This document shows, in pieces, positions 1 through 4,486 of a stretch of DNA of 8,918 nucleotides (positions are counted from its first letter, which is position 1; the number at the start of each line of letters is the position of its first letter). The notes beneath the pieces were generated by a model, which was not told where the DNA came from, searched no databases, and saw only the letters and a program-made list of their open reading frames with translations. The translations under genes were made by a program, and so were the position numbers. The stretch is taken from contig JAPLHM010000222.1 in assembly GCA_026389635.1 (NCBI GenBank), forward strand, positions 1 through 8,918. The letters are read 5' to 3'. Origin of the DNA: Chloroflexota bacterium. Its GTDB lineage: Bacteria > Chloroflexota > Dehalococcoidia > GIF9 > UBA5629.

Positions 1-871
1 GGTCGAGGAGGTAGGGCAGGTTGAGCGTCCAGTCCTGGTCGAAATGCATGACCGTTATCAGCCCTTCGCCGGCAAATGCGTCTATCATCTTTTTCATATA
101 GCGGAACTCAAAGCGTTCGAAGATTCTCAGCGGGTAGTAAAAACAGCCGCCCCTTTCCAGTATCAACTCTACGCCCGGTATACCGGTCGCACGGGCCGCT
201 TCGATAGCAAATTTAATTAGATCGTCGACCATGGCATCCATGACAGCCTGGACCTTGTCGGGGAACCTGTAGAGGTCCTGCGTAAACGAAACGAGCGACC
301 TCCTTGTGGAAAGGAACATAAGCGGCGACATAACCATGGAGCCGCAAAGTGAGGGGATGTTGCGCGCCTTCCAAACTTCCCCTTCGGATCTGTAGCGGTC
401 TATCTGCCTTTTGGTCCAGGCCAGCAAAACCTCCGGGTCCAGGGGAAAAAAGCGGGCGAGGTGCTTTTCGGCAAAGCCTGTCCAGCCCAGCTTTATAATC
501 TCGTCATAATCGTCAATTGTAAGGAGCTCTTTTTCTATGAACTGAGGCGACGAATCAAGAGAAAAGCCCGGTTCCTTCCCGGGGTACCTCGTATCACCTA
601 TGACTACCTGCATAACAGCAGCAATGCTGGGGGGTATGGGAAGGCTATATCCCGGCAGGATCATGGCATCCCAGCCGCCGACGTCGTCGAAGGTGTCGAC
701 GATGGCCTGAAAGCCCTTGCGGGGATGGGAGATGCCCTCGGCCACCGTCATGCCCTTATGCCTGGACGGGAACATAACGTCCATCAGGGGCGCGACAGGA
801 ATGCGGTCACATGGCTCAAGATTGATAGCGGCCCAGGTACGCCGGGTGGGGGTCATGGTCTCCTTGATCAT
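1..871 (-). CDS. Uroporphyrinogen-decarboxylase-fold (MtaA/CmuA-like) cobalamin-dependent methyltransferase, partial
   Basis: This frame is open without a stop from its ATG at 871 to the left edge, giving 290 N-terminal residues; the C-terminus lies outside. Residues 8-28 (TPTRRTWAAINLEPCDRIPV) match the usual start of this fold, a substrate-loop region ending in a DRIPV-type motif. Family members move a methyl group between a corrinoid protein and a small substrate or thiol such as coenzyme M or tetrahydrofolate. MtaA-type enzymes bind zinc through His-X-Cys; here the matching place reads His276-Phe-Asp278, so the ligand set differs. The ATG directly abuts the stop codon of the corrinoid protein gene, which implies translational coupling. 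A second in-frame ATG at 856 is preceded by AAGGAG, but only 3 nt away, so I prefer 871. The substrate cannot be read from the sequence. Confidence 0.88.
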   Translation of the reverse strand, partial: MIKETMTPTRRTWAAINLEPCDRIPVAPLMDVMFPSRHKGMTVAEGISHPRKGFQAIVDTFDDVGGWDAMILPGYSLPIPPSIAAVMQVVIGDTRYPGKEPGFSLDSSPQFIEKELLTIDDYDEIIKLGWTGFAEKHLARFFPLDPEVLLAWTKRQIDRYRSEGEVWKARNIPSLCGSMVMSPLMFLSTRRSLVSFTQDLYRFPDKVQAVMDAMVDDLIKFAIEAARATGIPGVELILERGGCFYYPLRIFERFEFRYMKKMIDAFAGEGLITVMHFDQDWTLNLPYLLD

Positions 872-1504
872 CTATTTCACCGCCTTAGCCAGTTTCTTGC
901 ACAGTTCAACTCCTTCAGGGGCATCGTCCGTGAAGGCGTCGGCGCCTACGTACTTGCGGACGACCTCGGTGACGATGCCGCCTCCGATGATGACCTTTAC
1001 CTTATCTCGCAGGCCGGCCGCTTCCAGCGCCTGGACGGTCTGTTTCATGGACTCGAAGGAGGGCGTGAGCAGGCCGGAGATGCCCAGGATGGGTGCCCCG
1101 GTTTCCTTCAGCTTGTTAATGAAGACCTCGGGGGCTGCATCTACGCCCACATCGAAGATTTCGAAGCCGGCGGCTTTTAGAAGCGTGGCCGCGATATCCT
1201 TTCCGATGTTATGGATGTCGCCCCTGGCGGTGCCGAGCACCATTTTAGCGACAGGTTTTCCGGACTGGCCCGCTTTCAAATTAGGCTCGATGGCGGCCAT
1301 GGCCTCCTTAAATATCTCGCCGGACATGATCAGTTCGCCCAGAAAATACTCTTTATTCTTGTAGCGTTGCCCAACGATTTCCATGCCCTGGCGGCACTCA
1401 TCCACTATCGACATTGGGTTTGTGCCCGAGGCGATTTTATCCCGCACGATTTTCTTGACCTCGTCTTCCTTGAGGTCGGCTATGGCATTGGCGAGCTCAG
1501 ACAT
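872..1504 (-). CDS. Corrinoid (B12)-binding methyltransferase protein, MtbC/MtaC-like
   Basis: The 210-residue protein has the full two-domain layout and usual length of small corrinoid proteins. Residues 1-85 form the helical cap domain (B12-binding_2 type) and residues 86-210 the Rossmann-like B12 domain. The cobalt-ligand motif DxHxxG is intact as D96-I-H98-N-I-G101, followed by S143-G-L145 and the glycine run 174-176, as expected for base-off/His-on cobalamin. It carries the methyl group between a substrate-specific methyltransferase and the acceptor-side enzyme. The start is fixed by AGGAGG at 1509-1514, 4 nt before the ATG. The adjacent downstream gene is its likely methyltransferase partner. 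No reductive activase (RamA or RACo type) is visible in this window, so reactivation must be encoded elsewhere. The substrate (methanol, methylamine or a methoxylated aromatic) is open. Confidence 0.95.
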   Translation of the reverse strand: MSELANAIADLKEDEVKKIVRDKIASGTNPMSIVDECRQGMEIVGQRYKNKEYFLGELIMSGEIFKEAMAAIEPNLKAGQSGKPVAKMVLGTARGDIHNIGKDIAATLLKAAGFEIFDVGVDAAPEVFINKLKETGAPILGISGLLTPSFESMKQTVQALEAAGLRDKVKVIIGGGIVTEVVRKYVGADAFTDDAPEGVELCKKLAKAVK

Positions 1505-1508
1505 GATT

Positions 1509-1514
1509 CCTCCT
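1509..1514 (-). promoter_or_regulatory. Strong ribosome binding site of the corrinoid protein gene
   Basis: The minus strand reads AGGAGG, then AATC, then the ATG at 1504. This near-perfect anti-16S match decides the start and lies right after the stop codon of the preceding remnant frame at 1519. Confidence 0.85.
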
Positions 1515-1518
1515 ATGA

Positions 1519-1752
1519 TTAGTTATAGTTCGATTCCAGTGAACCAATGCTTAGGGAACCTGTCCGCTCCCTTCCAACTACAGCACGGGTGGCCAACAAC
1601 TGGCCGAAGTTTATACATAAGCCTGAAAAGACGCCGGCTACGCTCCATACGATGGAGATTATAGAGACCAGCTTCGAACGTCGCCAGCGGTCCATGACCA
1701 ATGAAAGCGGCACCTTGATGAGGATATCCTGCTCTTCCTGCCTGTCCTGCAC
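1519..1752 (-). pseudogene. Remnant of an MFS transporter at the head of the methyltransferase operon
   Basis: This frame encodes 77 residues from a GTG at 1752, preceded by AAGGAGG with 5 nt spacing. Residues 13-59 look like one internal slice of a major facilitator transporter: the end of TM2, the cytoplasmic motif-A loop (MDRWRRSK, residues 20-27), a hydrophobic TM3, and the start of TM4 with the typical QLLATRAVVG stretch. MFS proteins are usually about 400 residues. Here TM1 and most of TM2 are missing at the front and everything after TM4 onset is missing at the back; the last 17 or so residues look unrelated. I found no continuation in the other two minus-strand frames before the corrinoid gene. 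Its place between an intact promoter and the methyltransferase genes suggests it once imported the methylated substrate. A functional microprotein is possible but less likely. Confidence 0.6.
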
Positions 1753-1821
1753 GCCTGCCTCCTTATCCTGTAGTTATTAAATTGGGCGCCCAGCCGGTAT
1801 CATTCCATGGCGCTTCCGGTC

Positions 1822-1850
1822 ACTGTACCCTTTTATAATCCGACTGTCAA
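1822..1850 (-). promoter_or_regulatory. Sigma70-type promoter of the methyltransferase operon
   Basis: On the minus strand a perfect -35 box TTGACA (1850-1845) is followed after exactly 17 bp by TACAGT (1827-1822), a four-of-six -10 box. Transcription would start near 1815, leaving a leader of about 60 nt before the GTG at 1752. The leader contains the 10-bp palindrome TGGGCGCCCA at 1783-1792, a possible operator. It lies upstream of the MFS remnant and the two methyltransferase genes. Confidence 0.65.
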
Positions 1851-1853
1851 CAC

Positions 1854-1875
1854 GCAACAACAGGGCAACAACAGG
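1854..1875. repeat. Tandem 11-bp repeat, two copies
   Basis: The unit GCAACAACAGG occurs twice back to back, with no mismatch. It sits directly upstream of the -35 box at 1850-1845, so it could be a direct-repeat binding site for a regulator or simple slippage. Confidence 0.6.
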
Positions 1876-1886
1876 GGTATTTTTTA

Positions 1887-1909
1887 CGGTTTTCGATATA
1901 TTCAGTTTA
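1887..1909 (+). repeat. Left copy of an imperfect 23-bp direct repeat around the ATPase gene
   Basis: This copy matches 3298-3320 at 20 of 23 positions, including the uninterrupted block GATATATTC and then GTTTA. Both copies are in the same orientation and lie on either side of the ATPase gene. The sequence is AT-rich, so chance similarity cannot be excluded. Confidence 0.4.
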
Positions 1910-1939
1910 TCGAACCAATTTGCTGTGCCTAATACAGAA

Positions 1940-1963
1940 CCCGTTGAAATAACGTCAAACGGG
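1940..1963. other. Imperfect inverted repeat
   Basis: CCCGTTGA at 1940-1947 pairs with TCAAACGGG at 1955-1963 with one bulged base around a 7-nt loop. It follows the ATPase stop codon by about 50 bp on the minus strand, but no T-run follows on either strand, so I do not call it an intrinsic terminator. It could be a hairpin that stabilises an mRNA end. Confidence 0.35.
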
Positions 1964-2014
1964 CAACTGGTAGGTGCTGAAGCTTTCAGTATCTAAGAAA
2001 TAAAGAAAAGCATC

Positions 2015-3205
2015 CTAAAATAAATCGCCTTTATGTAACAATTCACAAAACCTGCCAAATGGCAAGACTTCTACCGGCCCGAAGCGATAAGACCGCTCGC
2101 CCGTATATACCGCAATCTGCCGATCCACCTTAACCTTGCCCGCAGCTTCTAAGGATAACAAAGGCTTTTCCCAGCTACGATTCCAGGTATCGGCTCTTTT
2201 GACTTCGATCGCTATTATGTGCGGGATCGAAGCAGCAGTACGTCGGGATGTTTCAACAATGAAATCAACTTCTACACCCGCCGGAGTCCGGTAATAGTGA
2301 ATGGGCCTTTGTTTGCGGCTTACCTCATTGTAAACACGCAATTCGTGATAAACAAGTGTTTCCAGCGAAAAACCTTCCCAACTGCGATCAACAGGATCGT
2401 GCAACCAGCCGGCCGCCGCCCGGGCGACACCAGGATCAAACCAGTAGAATTTAGGGTGAGCAGCTTCACGCACTTTTAGTCCTGCCCGCCAGGCCGGCAG
2501 GAAATGCCCCAGCAGGGTATCCACAATGATCGTAAAATATGATTCCACTGTTCCGCGCGCTGCACCTGCATCGCGGGCTATGTTCTGTATATTTACAGCC
2601 TGGCCGTTTAACTGCCCGGCTATCGATATAAAACGCATAAAAGGCGGCACATTGCGAAGCAAGCCCTCCTGCCTTATCTCCTCGCGTATATGTGTATCAA
2701 GATAAGCGGCCAGTATGTCGGACGCCCGTTCCGGATTGCGTAGAACCATTGGCAGTGAACCCCATTCAAGCGCCGATGATAAGTCAAAGGACTCGCCCAG
2801 TTCAATTGCAGAGAAGCTCTCCATATTCAAAGTAATGGCGCGTCCCGCCAGCAGGTTGGCGCCCCCACGCCTCAGTTTGCGTGCCGAAGAACCGCAGAGC
2901 GCAAAGCGCCAGTTACGGGATTCGATCAACCGGTGCACCTCATCCAGCAGGGCCGGTATTTTCTGTATCTCGTCCAGTACGACCCAGGCGCTGTCCGGCA
3001 GATGGCCGGCCATTGCTTCCAACCGGTGCGGATCACGTGATAACTCAAGATATAATGAGGAATCTAATAAATCCAAGAAAAGGGCATCCGGCAGCGTATG
3101 GCGGAGCCATGTGCTTTTACCGGTGCCCCTGGGCCCAAATAGAAAGAACGACACCTCGGGACATTTCAGCAACCTTTGTATATAGGGTTTAGATATAGTA
3201 TTCAT
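2015..3205 (-). CDS. AAA family ATPase with DUF4143 (PD-(D/E)XK nuclease-like) C-terminal domain
   Basis: The 396-residue length is typical of this family. An N-terminal ATPase domain (AAA_14 type, residues about 15-135) carries Walker A GPRGTGKST at 24-32 and Walker B VVLDEIQ at 75-81 with D78-E79, followed by a CGSSARKL sensor segment at 104-111. A winged-helix-like middle (about 185-235) joins the DUF4143 region, whose nuclease-like core shows E282, E288, VDF around D314, and the strand IEVKR with E334 and K336. The family is widespread, often multicopy and patchily distributed, and its cellular role is poorly defined; links to selfish or toxin-antitoxin-like systems have been suggested but nothing here proves one. 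No partner gene overlaps it. No Shine-Dalgarno precedes the ATG; two copies of an AT-rich palindromic motif do. Confidence 0.92.
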   Translation of the reverse strand: MNTISKPYIQRLLKCPEVSFFLFGPRGTGKSTWLRHTLPDALFLDLLDSSLYLELSRDPHRLEAMAGHLPDSAWVVLDEIQKIPALLDEVHRLIESRNWRFALCGSSARKLRRGGANLLAGRAITLNMESFSAIELGESFDLSSALEWGSLPMVLRNPERASDILAAYLDTHIREEIRQEGLLRNVPPFMRFISIAGQLNGQAVNIQNIARDAGAARGTVESYFTIIVDTLLGHFLPAWRAGLKVREAAHPKFYWFDPGVARAAAGWLHDPVDRSWEGFSLETLVYHELRVYNEVSRKQRPIHYYRTPAGVEVDFIVETSRRTAASIPHIIAIEVKRADTWNRSWEKPLLSLEAAGKVKVDRQIAVYTGERSYRFGPVEVLPFGRFCELLHKGDLF

Positions 3206-3208
3206 GCT

Positions 3209-3268
3209 AAATTACATTGCTAATGTTATATTACAATGCATTATTACATTAGTAATGTAAAATTGCAA
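3209..3268 (-). repeat. Two tandem copies of an AT-rich palindromic motif (about 32-bp period)
   Basis: On the minus strand one copy begins with TTGCAA at 3268 and the other with TTGTAA at 3236, each followed by ACATTA-(2 nt)-AATGTAAT. The outer copy contains a perfect palindrome, TTACATTA-G-TAATGTAA, at 3244-3260. A third, similar copy precedes the gene at 3332-4144. The arrangement fits binding sites for a dimeric regulator, or a duplicated promoter. Confidence 0.6.
3241..3268 (-). promoter_or_regulatory. Candidate promoter of the ATPase gene
   Basis: TTGCAA (3268-3263), a 16-bp spacer and TAATAA (3246-3241) match sigma70 boxes moderately. The start would be near 3234, giving a leader of about 30 nt without a clear ribosome binding site. 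The inner motif copy (TTGTAA 3236-3231, TAATTT 3214-3209) is too close to the ATG to be the main promoter. The palindrome at 3244-3260 overlaps spacer and -10 box, so a bound protein would repress. Confidence 0.4.
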
Positions 3269-3297
3269 TATAATTTATGCCCTCTTCCTAATATAAC

Positions 3298-3320
3298 CGG
3301 GTTTAGATATATTCGGTTTA
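3298..3320 (+). repeat. Right copy of the imperfect 23-bp direct repeat
   Basis: This copy matches 1887-1909 at 20 of 23 positions. Its first part, GGGTTTAGATATA (3299-3311), also recurs exactly at 3185-3197 inside the first codons of the ATPase gene, so the area between the two minus-strand genes carries several duplicated short segments. Confidence 0.4.
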
Positions 3321-3331
3321 GCCGTACAATG

Positions 3332-4144
3332 TTAATATCCTGTTGACCGTGTAATCTCAAATAGCTGCGGCCACAGCTTGCCGGTAACAAACATCCGTCC
3401 CCTTTCAGCATCGTATGCAATGCCGTTCAGAACATCAGTGGAATTGTTATAGTACCCTGCATCCCGAAGCCAGGACAGGTCGATCCAACCGGCGATGCTG
3501 CCATCGTCCGGATCAATTATGACAATATTGTCGGTTGCCCATACGTTGGCAAATATCTTGCCGTCGATATATTCCAGCTCATTGAGCATATTTACCGGGC
3601 CGTTTTTGTCATGCACCTCTACGTATCCGGTTGTGTTAAAGCTCTCAGGATCCAGGAAATAGAGTTTGGATGTGCCATCACTCATGATGATACGGCTCCC
3701 ATCGTGAGTGATCCCCCACCCATCGGTGGGATAGGAAAACTCCCGTAACAGCTTAAGGCTATTTTTATCATAAACAAAGCCGGTATTGGATTTCCAGGTT
3801 AACTGTATAAGGGTGTCCTTATATAATGTGATGCCCTCCCCGAAATACCGCTCCGGCAGTTTGTACTCCTGTAATACCCTGCCGGATTCCAGGTCAACTT
3901 TACGTATGGAAGAGCTTCCATAACCACCGGTCCCTTCATATAAGATGCCATTTTCAAACGCTAACCCCTGCGTATAGGCCTGCCGGTCGTGGGGAAAGGT
4001 GTTGACTACCTTATATGTGTAAACCGGGATGGGCGGCGGGACAGTGGGTTCGGGCTTGATGGGTGGGACGCTATTAAGGCACGAGCACCAGACGACTCCC
4101 AGCGTTGCTATGCTGAGGATCAGCAAGCTATATAATTTGCCCAT
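3332..4144 (-). CDS. Glutaminyl-peptide cyclotransferase (plant/bacterial type), exported
   Basis: The 270-residue protein matches the glutamine cyclotransferase family (PF05096), a five-bladed beta-propeller that converts N-terminal glutamine of peptides to pyroglutamate with release of ammonia. Recognisable segments are FPHDRQAYTQGL (50-61), LYEGTGGYGSSSIRKVDLESG (69-89), the FGEGIT block, LTWKSNTGFVYD, DGWGITHDG, LNELEYIDGKIFANVW and LNGIAYD near the end. The first 19 residues (MGKLYSLLILSIATLGVVW) form a signal sequence. Cys20 and Cys22 in WCSC could be lipidated, but the site is a poor lipobox. A proline-rich linker (26-40) then leads to the propeller, so the enzyme probably works outside the cytoplasmic membrane. 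The ATG cannot be moved downstream without losing the signal peptide, and no ribosome binding site precedes it. It appears to be a single-gene unit. Confidence 0.92.
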   Translation of the reverse strand: MGKLYSLLILSIATLGVVWCSCLNSVPPIKPEPTVPPPIPVYTYKVVNTFPHDRQAYTQGLAFENGILYEGTGGYGSSSIRKVDLESGRVLQEYKLPERYFGEGITLYKDTLIQLTWKSNTGFVYDKNSLKLLREFSYPTDGWGITHDGSRIIMSDGTSKLYFLDPESFNTTGYVEVHDKNGPVNMLNELEYIDGKIFANVWATDNIVIIDPDDGSIAGWIDLSWLRDAGYYNNSTDVLNGIAYDAERGRMFVTGKLWPQLFEITRSTGY

Positions 4145-4149
4145 CTGTA

Positions 4150-4177
4150 ATATTATATTACTAATGTATTATTGCAA
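4150..4177 (-). promoter_or_regulatory. Promoter of the cyclotransferase gene, apparently giving a leaderless mRNA
   Basis: On the minus strand TTGCAA (4177-4172) and TAATAT (4155-4150) are 16 bp apart, with an overlapping TATAAT at 4157-4152. Only TACAG separates the -10 box from the ATG at 4144, so transcription should start at or next to the initiation codon. The spacer contains ACATTAGTAAT, the same palindromic motif found twice before the ATPase gene. Confidence 0.5.
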
Positions 4178-4297
4178 TAAAATTGTTAATACGTCTCATG
4201 ATGACTATGCAAATCCGATCATTGTTGATACTATTACATTGCCGGGTGCCTCTGGATAACTCATAGCATCATAAGCTTTGTCCGGAAAATTTGAGGA

Positions 4298-4462
4298 ATG
4301 GCTGTTAAAAAGAAGCGGTACCTGGATAAGCTTGTGCAAGAGTTACAGGCGCGCCAGGTCGAGCTCGAGGCGCAGGGCGATGAGCTGCACAGGGTCCGGG
4401 CGGAGCTGGAAGCCAACCTTGACATATCGCGGGCTGCAAGGCTTGGTACGGCGGCGCCCTGA
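4298..4462 (+). CDS. 54-residue leucine-zipper (coiled-coil) microprotein
   Basis: The frame from the ATG at 4298 to TGA at 4460-4462 encodes a lysine-rich start (MAVKKKRY) followed by a charged amphipathic helix. Leucines fall at 9, 16, 23, 30 and 37, exactly seven residues apart, with V13, V33 and L41 adding to the hydrophobic face; Glu, Gln, Arg and Lys fill the rest. This is a parallel two-stranded coiled-coil pattern over about 35 residues and is unlikely in a random frame. The ATG is the first possible start because an in-frame TGA sits just upstream; GAGG lies only 1 nt before it, so initiation is probably modest. The membrane phosphodiesterase gene begins 24 bp after its stop, suggesting co-transcription. 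I do not recognise a family. A 64-codon frame overlapping it shows no protein-like pattern. Confidence 0.6.
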   Translation: MAVKKKRYLDKLVQELQARQVELEAQGDELHRVRAELEANLDISRAARLGTAAP

Positions 4463-4486
4463 AATAATTTAAGTTACGAGGTAGTT

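Noticed and set aside
461..1180. 239-codon plus-strand frame
   Set aside because: It lies antisense to the methyltransferase and corrinoid protein genes, both of which have clear family motifs; its own translation shows no recognisable domain.
1977..1989. Short near-palindrome CTGAAGCTTTCAG as a terminator of the ATPase gene
   Set aside because: The stem is only 5 bp, AT-containing, and no T-run follows it on the minus strand.
3206..3331. Repeats upstream of the ATPase gene as a CRISPR array or transposon end
   Set aside because: There are only two degenerate units with no unique spacers of regular length, and no cas or transposase gene is present.
4183..4211. Possible plus-strand promoter TTGTTA, 17 bp, TATGCA for the microprotein and phosphodiesterase genes
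   Set aside because: The -10 box matches only three of six consensus bases, so I cannot call it; a plus-strand promoter is nevertheless expected somewhere in 4180-4297.
4278..4472. 64-codon plus-strand frame starting with TTG
   Set aside because: It overlaps the 54-codon zipper frame in another phase, has a rare start, and its Ser/Arg-rich translation looks like an out-of-frame reading.
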